The notes under the pieces were generated by a model. It ran no database searches and had not been told where the DNA came from. It was given only the letters and a program-made list of their open reading frames with translations. A program made the translations under genes and the position numbers. Shown here piece by piece: positions 1-9,116 of a stretch of DNA of 64,000 bases. Origin of the DNA: Saprospiraceae bacterium (GTDB lineage: Bacteria > Bacteroidota > Bacteroidia > Chitinophagales > Saprospiraceae). The first letter of the stretch is position 1. Each line of letters starts with the position of its first letter. The stretch spans positions 62,001 to 126,000 of the forward strand of contig JADKKF010000024.1 in NCBI GenBank assembly GCA_016720635.1, given 5' to 3'.

Positions 1-2
1 TG

Positions 3-92
3 GTCGCACTGTATTTCTTAGCAGGACCGTGGTTTTGGCTTGCCATTCCTTTTGTATGTACGAGTTTTGTGTACATGCTGGATATCATATAG
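3..92 (+). CDS. C-terminal end of a membrane protein (partial)
   Basis: Only the last 29 codons lie in the window; the frame is open from base 3 to a TAG at 90-92. The peptide is strongly hydrophobic and aromatic (reads ...YFLAGPWFWLAIPF... and ends MLDII), which suggests a final membrane helix with a very short tail. The family cannot be named from this fragment. It runs in the same direction as the TonB receptor that starts 126 bases later. Confidence 0.5.
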   Translation, partial: VALYFLAGPWFWLAIPFVCTSFVYMLDII

Positions 93-218
93 TTTTGACA
101 TATAAAAATGCTGTAAATTTCACTTAGTCATCGTGCTTCATCGCGGTGGCTTTTGCCTTTATGCCTTTTGAAATAAAGAATTCTTTTTGGCTATTAAATT
201 AAAATAAATCATATTATA

Positions 219-2492
219 ATGATTAAGAACTTCGTCTTGATATTTTTGCTATCGTGTACTTTCCATTTTGCTTTCGGTCAAAGGGGTAGTTTTCGAGGAA
301 TGGTATTTGACAATAGTAGCAGCAAGCCCATAGCTTATGCCACGGTTACGATAGATGGATCAACACTAGGAGCAATGACGGACGAAGAAGGATTATTCAT
401 CATACCTGACCTTCCACTTGGAGTATCAAACGTCGTCATCACCTCTATTGGGTACGATTCATTGGTGGCTCCCGTTAAAATAGGAAAAGGAATCAATCAC
501 CAGAACTTTTATCTAAAGCCAACAGATGTAAATTTGGGAGAAGTCTTGATTTCAGCTGCCAAATCTAAGGCAAAAACAGAGGTTCAAGTATCAAGAATAG
601 CGATTACACCAAAAGAAATAAAATCCTTGCCTTCTGCTGGAGGAGATGGAGATATAGCACAGTTTTTGACCATTGTACCAGGGATTGTGAGTACTGGAGA
701 TCAAGGGGGGCAGATTTATATTCGAGGTGGCTCTCCCGTTCAAAACAAAATATTGTTGGATGGCATGACTATATTTAATCCTTTTCATTCCATTGGGTTG
801 TTTTCGGTTTTTGAAACAGAAATAGTTCGTTCTGCCGACATTTTATCTGGAGGATTTGATGCCGCATATTCTGGGAGAATTTCGGCCATGGTGGATATTA
901 AGACCCGCGAAGGCAATAGAAAGCAACTTGGAGGTTTGGTTTCGGTAAATCCTTTCCAAACCAGGGCACTCATCGAAGGTCCATTATTCAAGTCTAAAAA
1001 TGGAAATCCGGCTACGACATCTTTTATTTTAACTGGTAAAAAATCGCTCATCGGCCAGACTTCAAAATCTCTTTATTCTTATATCAATGACAGCATTGGT
1101 TTACCCTATGACTATACGGATTTGTTTGGGAAAATCTCCGTAATGTCTGAAACTGGAAGTAAATTCAACGTCATAGGATTTAACTTTAAAGACGAAGTAA
1201 AATTTGGCGATATATCTACTTTGGGGTGGAAAAATTCGGGTGGAAGTGTGAATTTTTCAGTCTTGACTCCTGGCAGTAATTTTATCATAGGTGGTCTTTT
1301 ATCTTACAGTAGCTATGAAGTTAATTTAGCAGAAAAGAACAGAGATCCTCGATCTAGTGAAATAAAACCATATAACCTTCAGCTCGATTTTACCTATTTT
1401 GGAAAAGCATCTGAATTTAAATATGGTATAGAAGTAAATGGCTTTCGTACAGCATTCCAATTTAAAAACAATGTAGGTATTACCATCGAACAATTCGATA
1501 ACAATACAGAGATTGGTGGATTCCTGAAATATAAATACAAGAGCCCAAAATTCCTCGTGGAACCAAGTGTGCGGTTACAATATTTTGCTTCTCTCGGCAC
1601 CTTTAAAATGGAACCTAGACTAGGATTGAAATATAATGTTTCAGATAACTTTCGCTTGAAAGCTGCTGGGGGCTACTATAACCAAAATTTAATCTCTACG
1701 GTCAATGAACGCGATATTGTGAATTTATTTGTAGGCTTTTTATCGGGTCCTACTGAGAAAATCTTTTTGCCGAATAGCAATGAGGCTACCAAGAACAAAC
1801 TTCAATCCGCCTACCATATCGTAGGAGGATTTGAATACGACTTATTTGATAATTGTAATATTAATGTCGAAGCATACCAAAAAACATTTACTCAACTGAT
1901 AAATTTAAATAGAAATAAAACAACGGCTTTAGAGCCAAATTATGTCACGGAAACTGGAGTAGCCAAGGGTATTGATTTTTTACTGAAATATGTCCAAAAG
2001 AATTACAATGTTTGGGCTGGTTATAGTTTGAGTTATGTGGATAGAAATGATGGAGAGCAGGTGTATCCTACGATATTTGATAGAAGACACAATGTTAATT
2101 TGATGTTTACTTACCAATTAGGACAAAGAAATCCTTGGGAATTCAGTGCTAGATTCAATTTTGGAACAGGATTTCCATTTACACAAGCAAAAGGTTTCTT
2201 CAATAAATTTGACTTTACAGAAGGTGTAGGTACGAATCCAATCGTGGAGAATCAACAAATTGGTGTTTTGTATAGCGATGTCAGAAACGGTGGTCGATTG
2301 CCCGATTTTGCAAGATTTGATGTTGCCGTAAAAAAGACCATCGAATTCCGCAAAAATCTAAAATTGGAAGCTCATGCCAGTGCGACTAACATTTTAGACA
2401 GGCAGAATATCTTTTATTTTGATAGGATAAATTATACAAGAATAAATCAACTCCCATTCTTACCAAGTGTTGGGTTGACTTTATTCTTCTAA
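219..2492 (+). CDS. TonB-dependent outer-membrane receptor
   Basis: A 757-residue outer-membrane receptor expected to import a ligand using TonB energy; the ligand cannot be told. Visible parts: signal peptide at about 1-20 ending FAFGQ; a carboxypeptidase-regulatory-like beta-sandwich at about 23-105 (typical of Bacteroidota receptors); a plug at about 115-230 with IYIRGGSPVQNKILLDG and an AAYSGRIS segment; then a barrel ending in the terminal aromatic residues LFF. No SusD-like partner follows, so it is not an obvious SusC/SusD polysaccharide system. Its stop codon directly abuts the stop of convergent prfA with no bases between. Family assignment is firm, substrate unknown. Confidence 0.9.
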   Translation: MIKNFVLIFLLSCTFHFAFGQRGSFRGMVFDNSSSKPIAYATVTIDGSTLGAMTDEEGLFIIPDLPLGVSNVVITSIGYDSLVAPVKIGKGINHQNFYLKPTDVNLGEVLISAAKSKAKTEVQVSRIAITPKEIKSLPSAGGDGDIAQFLTIVPGIVSTGDQGGQIYIRGGSPVQNKILLDGMTIFNPFHSIGLFSVFETEIVRSADILSGGFDAAYSGRISAMVDIKTREGNRKQLGGLVSVNPFQTRALIEGPLFKSKNGNPATTSFILTGKKSLIGQTSKSLYSYINDSIGLPYDYTDLFGKISVMSETGSKFNVIGFNFKDEVKFGDISTLGWKNSGGSVNFSVLTPGSNFIIGGLLSYSSYEVNLAEKNRDPRSSEIKPYNLQLDFTYFGKASEFKYGIEVNGFRTAFQFKNNVGITIEQFDNNTEIGGFLKYKYKSPKFLVEPSVRLQYFASLGTFKMEPRLGLKYNVSDNFRLKAAGGYYNQNLISTVNERDIVNLFVGFLSGPTEKIFLPNSNEATKNKLQSAYHIVGGFEYDLFDNCNINVEAYQKTFTQLINLNRNKTTALEPNYVTETGVAKGIDFLLKYVQKNYNVWAGYSLSYVDRNDGEQVYPTIFDRRHNVNLMFTYQLGQRNPWEFSARFNFGTGFPFTQAKGFFNKFDFTEGVGTNPIVENQQIGVLYSDVRNGGRLPDFARFDVAVKKTIEFRKNLKLEAHASATNILDRQNIFYFDRINYTRINQLPFLPSVGLTLFF

Positions 2493-3566
2493 TCAATCTT
2501 CGCTGCCAGTCTGCAGCTTTTGGGTATTTTCGTAAAGTCTCAATGCTTCGATGATATCGTTGATATTGCCTTCCATCACTGAATCCAAATTGTATAGCGT
2601 CAGGTTGATTCGGTGATCCGTCAATCTATTTTGGGGATAATTATAAGTTCGTATTTTATCCGATCTGTCTCCGCTTCCTACCAGAGACTTTCTTATGGCA
2701 GCTTGCTCATTGAATACTTTGTCTCGCTTTTCTTTTTGAATCTCTGCGATCAAACGAGACATGGCTATTTCCCTATTCTTAATCTGCGATCTTGCTTCGG
2801 TACTCTCTGCAACTATTCCAGTAGGCAAGTGTGTAAATCGCACTCCAGATTCAGTTTTATTAACGTGCTGTCCTCCAGCGCCACTCGCTCTAAATGTATC
2901 CGTCTTGATGTCAGCCTTATTGATGTCCACGTCCTCAAACTCTAAAATGGGCATTACCACGACGGTCGCAGCACTAGTATGGACTCTTCCTTGACTTTCT
3001 GTCTTTGGTATCCTTTGGACCCTATGAGCTCCAGATTCAAATTTAAGCATACCGAATACGTTGTCTCCAGTCACCTCCAACTCTACTTTATTGTACCCCC
3101 CCTGAGTTCCCTCATTGACTGAAAGGATTTCATATTTCCACCCCTTGGTATCAAAATATTTGGTGTACATACGGTATAGATCTCCAGCGAAAATACTTGC
3201 CTCATCTCCTCCTGTACCTGATCTTATCTCGAATATGGCATCTTTCGTATCTTCTGGATCTTTGGGTATGAGCATCATTTTTATTTCTTCCTCCATCCTA
3301 TCGATTTCAGGCAACAATTCATTGAGCTCCTCTTTTGCCAATTCTCTCAGTTCAGGATCGGACTCTGTAGAGATTATTTCCTTGGCATTTTGGGCGTTAG
3401 CTGAGGAAATTTTGTACTTATTTAAAATTTCTACAAATGGGCGTAACTCCACATATTCTTTATTCAATTTGGCATACCGGTCCATATCCGACATCAATTG
3501 AGGATCCGAAATTTGCTCTTCAATAGTGAGAAATCTATCGCGGATGGATTCCAGTTTGGCGATCAT
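2493..3566 (-). CDS. prfA: Peptide chain release factor 1 (RF1)
   Basis: RF1 reads UAA and UAG in the ribosomal A site and triggers hydrolysis of peptidyl-tRNA. The 357-residue length is normal. The catalytic GGQ is at about 231-233 within SGAGGQHVNK. The stop-codon reading tripeptide is PKT (about 187-189, in RIPKTESQGRVHTSA), of the RF1 PxT type rather than the SPF type of RF2, which settles the class. The C-terminal block GDRSDKIRTYNYPQNRLTDHR is typical. The GGQ glutamine is methylated by PrmC in other bacteria, but that gene is not here. Convergent with the TonB receptor. Confidence 0.97.
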   Translation of the reverse strand: MIAKLESIRDRFLTIEEQISDPQLMSDMDRYAKLNKEYVELRPFVEILNKYKISSANAQNAKEIISTESDPELRELAKEELNELLPEIDRMEEEIKMMLIPKDPEDTKDAIFEIRSGTGGDEASIFAGDLYRMYTKYFDTKGWKYEILSVNEGTQGGYNKVELEVTGDNVFGMLKFESGAHRVQRIPKTESQGRVHTSAATVVVMPILEFEDVDINKADIKTDTFRASGAGGQHVNKTESGVRFTHLPTGIVAESTEARSQIKNREIAMSRLIAEIQKEKRDKVFNEQAAIRKSLVGSGDRSDKIRTYNYPQNRLTDHRINLTLYNLDSVMEGNINDIIEALRLYENTQKLQTGSED

Positions 3567-3638
3567 AGTAATATATAATTAATGAATTGGCTATTGGAAA
3601 AAGATGATTTCCATTAATGAAATAAAAAATAAAATTTG

Positions 3639-3833
3639 CTAGTATTTTTTAATAACAGCGATATCCTTGATTGATTGGATAAATTCCTGACTTAATACTG
3701 GGGTCTCAAGCTTATCCTGGATTAATCTACGAAGTTGATAGTTGCCCCGACGATTGTGCATTGGTCTTAAAACCACGCCAGCACTGAGTTTTGATGGTTT
3801 TGTTGGATTGCTTGCAGGATCTAAATTACCCAT
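3639..3833 (-). CDS. Small hypothetical protein (64 aa)
   Basis: Not recognised. The 64-residue product begins MGNLDPASNPTKPSKLSAG, is basic in the middle (NRRGNYQLRRLIQDKL) and ends in KKY. It has no signal peptide or membrane helix. It lies between prfA and the ECF sigma factor gene in the same direction, 45 bases after the sigma gene, so it may be cotranscribed with it. There is no competing ORF in this interval, and the N-terminal basic helix could bind nucleic acid, but that is a guess. It is about the length of ribosomal protein S21 but does not look like it. Confidence 0.5.
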   Translation of the reverse strand: MGNLDPASNPTKPSKLSAGVVLRPMHNRRGNYQLRRLIQDKLETPVLSQEFIQSIKDIAVIKKY

Positions 3834-3878
3834 AGTTTATTTTTTAATACAATTAACGACTGTAAAAATAGCATTTAT

Positions 3879-4445
3879 TCAATTCAAATACCCAAATTGT
3901 TGGGCATAATTTTTTAATTTTTCTTTCAATAGCTTCCTTGCTCTATGTAGCCTCGACCTTACCGTTCCAATGGGAACATCCAATATTTGGCTTATTTCTT
4001 CATATGAGAATCCCTCAACATCACAAAGTATAATCACTGTCCGATAATCTAGTGGTAAAGAATTAACCGCAGAAGAGACCTCATCGCCCAAAGTTGAATT
4101 ATCAATTAACTTATCAAATTCGTTTTTTTCGGGTTTATTTCCCGAATCAATCTGATCTCCTACCCCTACCTCGTCTATATCAACTAGTTTTGGCCTTTTA
4201 AGCAACTGTCTGTATCGATTGATATATCCGTTTTTACATATTTTAAACAACCACGCTTTGGCATTAGTTCCTTTCTCAAAAGAATCTAGCGATCTGATGG
4301 CTCGCATATAGGTATCTTGTACCAAATCCTTGGCATCCTCTTCATTTAAAGTCATAAAATAGGCATATTTGGTGACAGATTGAAGATGCGGAAACAGCTC
4401 TTTCTCAAATATGTCTTTGTCAGAATCCTTTAGTTTTTGATCCAT
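3879..4445 (-). CDS. ECF-type RNA polymerase sigma factor
   Basis: A 188-residue sigma-70 family factor of the extracytoplasmic-function type. Region 2 is at about residues 15-85 (AKDLVQDTYMRAIRSLDSF, then AWLFKICKNGYINRYR) and region 4 at about 115-175 (LPLDYRTVIILCDVEGFSY, then VPIGTVRSRLHRARKLLKEKL, a helix-turn-helix). Region 3 is absent, as usual in the class. There is an acidic linker between the two regions. No anti-sigma gene sits next to it; the downstream gene is a small soluble protein and the upstream one a multi-pass membrane protein, so how it is controlled is not visible. Confidence 0.92.
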   Translation of the reverse strand: MDQKLKDSDKDIFEKELFPHLQSVTKYAYFMTLNEEDAKDLVQDTYMRAIRSLDSFEKGTNAKAWLFKICKNGYINRYRQLLKRPKLVDIDEVGVGDQIDSGNKPEKNEFDKLIDNSTLGDEVSSAVNSLPLDYRTVIILCDVEGFSYEEISQILDVPIGTVRSRLHRARKLLKEKLKNYAQQFGYLN

Positions 4446-4491
4446 TTATGATTTTTAAATTTTTTTCTAAATATTTAGACAGATGCCCTCC

Positions 4492-4992
4492 TTATATAGT
4501 TTTTGAAAGTAAATATCTTATTAAAAAATACACAATGACAATTCCTAAAAATATTACATAAATTGGGACAAATGAAATGACCAAAATATGCGTTTTGTCT
4601 AATAGCCACATCGTAATCATTATAACAGTTATTATGGCGATAAACTTAGAAATTTTATCGAAACCTGGAATTAATTCAAATGGAACATATTTCTTGATAA
4701 TCTTTAATGTAAGTACCATCATTACGATTGGTAATATTTGAATCAAAATATTCATATCCCAAACGCTTTGCCTTTCAAACATAAATAAATATACGGCTAA
4801 TAGCAATGCGAATACACCTGGTATAACTGCCAAAAAAATTAGAATCGAAAATCCATAAATTAACGAAGAATTGGGTTTTTCTTTTTGAGTCAGAATCCCC
4901 CACAAAAAAGCAAAAAGAGGCAAACAAATCAAATAAATATAAATCGGCAATGGATTTTCTGAAACGGCTAGAAACAAATCTCTTAATGTCAT
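4492..4992 (-). CDS. Multi-pass membrane protein of unknown function
   Basis: Not recognised. The 166-residue product has about five hydrophobic segments (roughly 15-35, 45-70, 80-95, 113-130 and 135-160), short loops and no conserved motif that I can name. It lies 46 bases upstream of the ECF sigma gene in the same orientation and could be cotranscribed with it; membrane proteins next to ECF sigma genes sometimes act in signalling, but it lacks a recognisable anti-sigma domain. Very AT-rich codons. Confidence 0.55.
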   Translation of the reverse strand: MTLRDLFLAVSENPLPIYIYLICLPLFAFLWGILTQKEKPNSSLIYGFSILIFLAVIPGVFALLLAVYLFMFERQSVWDMNILIQILPIVMMVLTLKIIKKYVPFELIPGFDKISKFIAIITVIMITMWLLDKTHILVISFVPIYVIFLGIVIVYFLIRYLLSKTI

Positions 4993-5151
4993 AATATTTA
5001 AATATTGGAAAAAACTCTGAAATTAACAAAATTGAACTACCAAATTGGTTATTTTAGTCAAAAATATACCTCAAGTTGAAGTAAATTCTTACAAAAATAC
5101 CATATTTGCATTGTAAAGTAATTATTGAATACATAAAAAATTTTAACAAAG

Positions 5152-7359
5152 ATGAATAGCATAAAATTATGGTTGCTAATGCTCACACTTTCTCTATCAT
5201 TGGGTGCTCGGGCTAATGAAGGAATGTGGTTGCCGATGCTTCTAAAAGGCTACAACGAGGCTGAAATGAAAAAACTAGGCATGAAAATTACTGCCGAAGA
5301 CATTTACAGCGTAAGTAAGGGAAGTCTTAAAGATGCCGTAGGTCAATTCGGTGGCGGTTGTACTTCAGAATTGGTATCAGCTCAAGGATTATTATTGACC
5401 AATCACCATTGCGGTTATAGCACCATCCAAAGCCATTCTACGCTAGATCATAACTATCTCAAAGATGGTTTTTGGGCTAAAACATTAAAAGATGAAATTC
5501 CTTCTCCAGGATTAACGGTGATGTTTATTTCAAGGATAGATGATGTGACAAAACAAGTTTTAGATTCTGTTAGATCCGACATGACCGATAAAGAAAGGCA
5601 GAGCCAAATAGATCGAAATTTGTCAAAAGTAAGAGCAAGTATTAAGAAAGAATCTTATGAAGACGTAGCAGTTCGTTCTTTTTTTGAAGGCAATCAGTAT
5701 TTTGCATTCATTACAGTGACTTACAAGGATGTTAGATTCGTAGGAGCGCCACCTTCATCCATCGGGAATTTTGGAGTAGATACCGACAATTGGATGTGGC
5801 CTAGACACACATGTGATTTTTCAGTTTTTAGAGTTTATACAGATAAAAATGGCAAGCCAGCTGAATATTCTGAGGACAATATACCGATGAAACCAAAATA
5901 TCACCTCAATATTTCGATGGACGGAGTCAAAGAAGGTGACTTCAATTTGGTTATGGGATTCCCAGGACGTACAGATTCATATCTTCCCGCTGTTGCCGTA
6001 GAGCAAATACAAAATGTCACCAATCCTACGCGAGTGGAAGTTAGAGATGCAGCATTAAAAATAGTAGGTGCAGCCATGAGAGAAGATCCAAAGACAAAAA
6101 TCATGTATGCTTCTAAATTTGCAAGTATATCCAATTATTGGAAAAAATGGATAGGAGAAACGCAAGGTTTGAAAACTTTCAAAGCTGTTGAAAAAAAGAG
6201 AGCTTATGAGAAAGAATTCACTAGAAGGCTGAACAACAATTCAACCCTTTTAGCCAAATATGGCAATATTTTACCTGAATTTGAAAAAAATTACAAGGCC
6301 ATAGAAAAATACTCAATGACACGTGACTATTTTACTGAAATATTTATTAGGAATAGTGAATTGCCTGGATTGGCCCTTCAATTAGATCGTCTGAATAAAC
6401 TTTACGAGGCTAGTGGAGAAAAGGCCTTTTTGGAAAGAAGAGATAAAATAATAGGCGATATCGATAGGTTTTATAAAGATTATAATCCGAACTTAGATAA
6501 AAAAGTTTTAACAACCCTAGTTGAACTTTACAACAATAAAGTCGATCCAAGTTTTGTTCCTGATTATGCAAAAAATGCGTTTAAGGACAACAACAATAGT
6601 TATGAAAAATGGATTTCTGGCATCTACGCTGGCACTAAACTCACTAATATCGATGGGTTCAAGTCCCTTTTGGCTGGTGATCAAGCAGAGAGTATTATGA
6701 ACAGAATTAAAGAAGATCCTGCTTATCTATTCGCTAAGTCTTATGTGGCGAACTATGAAAGAGATGTTCAACCAAATTATAATGATTTAATAGCTAAGAT
6801 TAATTCTCAAAAAAGAGGATATATGGCCGCTCAAATGGAGGTGTTCCCTGAGAAAAAGTATTTTCCTGACGCCAATAGTACACTAAGAGTCGCTTACGGC
6901 AAAGTTGCTGGATATACACCACGCGATGCGGTTCGCTATAACCACATGACTTACCTCGAAGGTGTTATGGAAAAATATAAACCTGGTGATTATGAATTTG
7001 ACGTACCTGAAAAGTTAATAGATTTGTACAATAAAAAGGATTATGGTCAATACGGAGAGCACGGAAAATTACCTGTGAACTTCATTGGGACAGCCCAAAC
7101 TACTGGGGGCAACTCTGGAAGTCCAGTATTAGATGCTAAAGGAAGATTGCTAGGCTTGTTATTTGACGGTTCATGGGAAGGTGTCATGAGTGATATTTAC
7201 TTTGATGAGGATATCGTAAGAAGCATCATGGTCGATATAAGATATGTTTTGTTCGTGATAGACAAATATGCGGATGCTGGACATTTGGTGAAGGAAATGT
7301 CATTAAGCAAGACTCCAGCTGCCAAAATAGTACCCATTAAAGGCAAAAAAAGGGCATAA
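5152..7359 (+). CDS. S46 family dipeptidyl-peptidase (DPP7/DPP11 family)
   Basis: Periplasmic serine exopeptidase that removes dipeptides from peptide N-termini, a family typical of proteolytic Bacteroidota. The 735-residue protein has a signal peptide ending near residue 21 (GARANEG), the catalytic His in NHHC at about residue 85, and the catalytic Ser in TTGGNSGSPVLD at about residue 655. Numbering coincides with the Porphyromonas DPP11 scheme (H85, S655). The position 18 residues after Ser, which is Arg673 in acidic-specific DPP11 and Gly in DPP7, is Gly here (LLFDGSWEG), so hydrophobic P1 preference like DPP7 is inferred. Followed by a clear terminator; monocistronic. Confidence 0.93.
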   Translation: MNSIKLWLLMLTLSLSLGARANEGMWLPMLLKGYNEAEMKKLGMKITAEDIYSVSKGSLKDAVGQFGGGCTSELVSAQGLLLTNHHCGYSTIQSHSTLDHNYLKDGFWAKTLKDEIPSPGLTVMFISRIDDVTKQVLDSVRSDMTDKERQSQIDRNLSKVRASIKKESYEDVAVRSFFEGNQYFAFITVTYKDVRFVGAPPSSIGNFGVDTDNWMWPRHTCDFSVFRVYTDKNGKPAEYSEDNIPMKPKYHLNISMDGVKEGDFNLVMGFPGRTDSYLPAVAVEQIQNVTNPTRVEVRDAALKIVGAAMREDPKTKIMYASKFASISNYWKKWIGETQGLKTFKAVEKKRAYEKEFTRRLNNNSTLLAKYGNILPEFEKNYKAIEKYSMTRDYFTEIFIRNSELPGLALQLDRLNKLYEASGEKAFLERRDKIIGDIDRFYKDYNPNLDKKVLTTLVELYNNKVDPSFVPDYAKNAFKDNNNSYEKWISGIYAGTKLTNIDGFKSLLAGDQAESIMNRIKEDPAYLFAKSYVANYERDVQPNYNDLIAKINSQKRGYMAAQMEVFPEKKYFPDANSTLRVAYGKVAGYTPRDAVRYNHMTYLEGVMEKYKPGDYEFDVPEKLIDLYNKKDYGQYGEHGKLPVNFIGTAQTTGGNSGSPVLDAKGRLLGLLFDGSWEGVMSDIYFDEDIVRSIMVDIRYVLFVIDKYADAGHLVKEMSLSKTPAAKIVPIKGKKRA

Positions 7360-7390
7360 ATAAACATTTAAAGTTTATTAAAAGATAGAT

Positions 7391-7420
7391 AGGTCACTTG
7401 TAATAGGGTGACCTATTTTA
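7391..7420 (+). terminator. Rho-independent terminator after the S46 peptidase gene
   Basis: Perfect 7-bp inverted repeat AGGTCAC (7391-7397) and GTGACCT (7408-7414) around a 10-base loop, followed by an A/T-rich, T-biased tract. It lies 31 bases after the peptidase stop codon. A GTG that could be read as an upstream start for the next gene is part of the 3' arm of this hairpin. Confidence 0.7.
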
Positions 7421-7446
7421 TTATAGATAAAAAAGAAATTGCAAGT

Positions 7447-8124
7447 ATGGCGAGTCAAATACAATTGGAGGAAGGATGGCTAAAGGTTCTAGAAATGGAA
7501 TTCACAAAACCATATTTTATTGATCTAAAATCAAAACTCATTGAAGCCAAAAATCACAATGCGATTATCTATCCACAAGGGCATTTGATCTTCAATGCGT
7601 TCAATTTGACACCTTGGGAATCAGTCAAAGTCGTAATCATCGGACAAGACCCTTACCATCAACCAGGTCAAGCCATGGGCCTGAGTTTTTCTGTTCCAAA
7701 AAATATCCAAATTCCACCTTCTCTCAGGAATATCTATAAGGAGATTAATAGGGATTTAGGGGTAGCCATTCCCAAACATGGAGATTTAACCACATGGGCA
7801 AAACAAGGAGTACTCCTACTCAATTCCATCCTAACAGTCGAGGCAAATAGACCCGCTTCGCACAAGAATTTTGGCTGGGAAATATTCACAGATGCCGCAA
7901 TAAAAAATATCTCTGATAACAAAGAAAATATCGTATTTATGCTCTGGGGCAATCATGCACAGAATAAAAAAAGTTTGATTGATTCAAAAAAACATTTAAT
8001 ACTCGAATCTAGGCACCCCTCCCCTCTAGCTGGTAATTCATTCGTTGGTAATAATCATTTTTCTACTTGTAATAAATATTTAGTTTCAAAAAATTTAAAA
8101 GAAATAGCATGGGAAATTCACTAA
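7447..8124 (+). CDS. ung: Uracil-DNA glycosylase, family 1
   Basis: Excises uracil from DNA to begin base-excision repair. All family-1 motifs are visible: the catalytic water-activating loop GQDPYH (Asp at about residue 68), the LLLNSILTVEANRPASH block, and the DNA-intercalation loop HPSPLAGNSFVGNNHFS. I chose ATG 7447 (225 aa), not the GTG at 7408 in the same frame, because that GTG lies inside the terminator hairpin of the previous gene and the extra residues match nothing in the family. The last 16 bases overlap the start of the next gene, suggesting translational coupling. Confidence 0.96.
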   Translation: MASQIQLEEGWLKVLEMEFTKPYFIDLKSKLIEAKNHNAIIYPQGHLIFNAFNLTPWESVKVVIIGQDPYHQPGQAMGLSFSVPKNIQIPPSLRNIYKEINRDLGVAIPKHGDLTTWAKQGVLLLNSILTVEANRPASHKNFGWEIFTDAAIKNISDNKENIVFMLWGNHAQNKKSLIDSKKHLILESRHPSPLAGNSFVGNNHFSTCNKYLVSKNLKEIAWEIH

Positions 8125-8489
8125 AAATCAAATTAACTCTACTTTTTATTTCTTTAGCCATCATATTAGGGGCATTTGGAGCTCACATTCTCAAGAGCAA
8201 ATTGGATCCATATCACCTCGAAATATTCAAGACTGGGCAATTTTATCACTTTGTCGGCGCTATTGGATTGTTGGGGATTTTATTATTAGCTGAAATTAAA
8301 AATATAGATATAAAAAATGTATTTTGGCTCCAATTTGCAGGAATTATTTGCTTCAGTTTTTCTCTTTATTTCTTGAGTATTTCGCCCATTAGCTTTTTTC
8401 ACAATTTTCTATGGCTATTAGGCCCAATCACCCCAATTGGAGGGCTTTTAATGATCATCTCTTGGGTTATTTTGGCCTTGAAATTCTGA
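8109..8489 (+). CDS. DUF423 family small membrane protein
   Basis: A 126-residue inner-membrane protein with about four helices. Family hallmarks: IILGAFGAHILK near the N-terminus, TGQFYHFVGAIGLLG in the second helix, and the C-terminal ITPIGGLLMIISWVILAL. Similar proteins (E. coli YgdD type) are widespread and have no established biochemical role. The start overlaps the 3' end of ung by 16 bases in another frame, so the two genes are probably one transcript. Confidence 0.85.
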   Translation: MGNSLKIKLTLLFISLAIILGAFGAHILKSKLDPYHLEIFKTGQFYHFVGAIGLLGILLLAEIKNIDIKNVFWLQFAGIICFSFSLYFLSISPISFFHNFLWLLGPITPIGGLLMIISWVILALKF

Positions 8490-8496
8490 TTTTTAC

Positions 8497-8528
8497 TTTG
8501 CAATTTTATACGTAAAATATTATCTTTG
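8497..8528 (+). promoter_or_regulatory. Bacteroidota-type promoter for the 8566 gene
   Basis: The -33 element TTTG (8497-8500), a 20-base spacer, and a perfect -7 element TATCTTTG (8521-8528) match the known Bacteroidota consensus TTTG/TAnnTTTG. It predicts transcription from near 8533 and a leader of about 30 bases before ATG 8566. Confidence 0.75.
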
Positions 8529-8565
8529 TGATGTCAATAAATTTTAAATCACCAAATTTTTAACA

Positions 8566-9054
8566 ATGAAAAAACTGTTATTATTATTAGTTTTGGGAAT
8601 GGTTATCGGCTTTAACCAATCCGCTTCTGCTCAGGAATACAAAAGTGCAATTGGACTCAGACTTGGTTACCCTCTTTCAGTTAGTTACAAGACTTTTCTT
8701 AATGACAAAGCTGCTCTAGAATTAATGGGAGGATTCAGATCTTGGGCTTCTTATAGATCTGTAAATATCGGTGCTTTATATCAAATCCACAATCCAATTG
8801 AGAGTGTTTCAGGACTTTCTTGGTATTATGGTGGGGGATTGCAAGCGGCATTTTATTCTTGGGATTCTGGGTATCTTGCAGATGATGCAGGTAAAACTTC
8901 CATCGGTATATCTGGAAATATTGGCCTTGATTATAAATTTGCTAATACTCCAATCAATCTTTCGTTAGACTGGATACCAACATATTGGTTAACTGGTTAT
9001 TATGATGGCTTTGGGTCAGCAATTGGCGGTTTAGCGGTAAGATATACTTTCTAG
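8566..9054 (+). CDS. Small outer-membrane beta-barrel-like protein
   Basis: A 162-residue exported protein: signal peptide to about residue 22 (NQSASAQ), then alternating hydrophobic/polar beta-strand pattern with glycines (SAIGLRLGYPLSVSYKTF, GISGNIGLDYKFANTP) and a C-terminal aromatic strand ending VRYTF. This is the look of a small outer-membrane barrel common in Bacteroidota; no specific function can be named. It has its own promoter and terminator, so it is a monocistronic unit. Confidence 0.7.
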   Translation: MKKLLLLLVLGMVIGFNQSASAQEYKSAIGLRLGYPLSVSYKTFLNDKAALELMGGFRSWASYRSVNIGALYQIHNPIESVSGLSWYYGGGLQAAFYSWDSGYLADDAGKTSIGISGNIGLDYKFANTPINLSLDWIPTYWLTGYYDGFGSAIGGLAVRYTF

Positions 9055-9079
9055 TATCTCCAATTAAATAGAATTAAAG

Positions 9080-9116
9080 GTCATAAGCAGATGATACTGT
9101 TTATGGCTTTTTTTTT
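9080..9116 (+). terminator. Rho-independent terminator after the 8566 gene
   Basis: Stem 9080-9090 (GTCATAAGCAG) pairs with 9097-9107 (CTGTTTATGGC), 11 pairs including two G-T wobbles, with a 6-base loop and then a run of T to 9116. The T tract overlaps the stop codon of the convergent gene ending at 9115. Confidence 0.8.
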
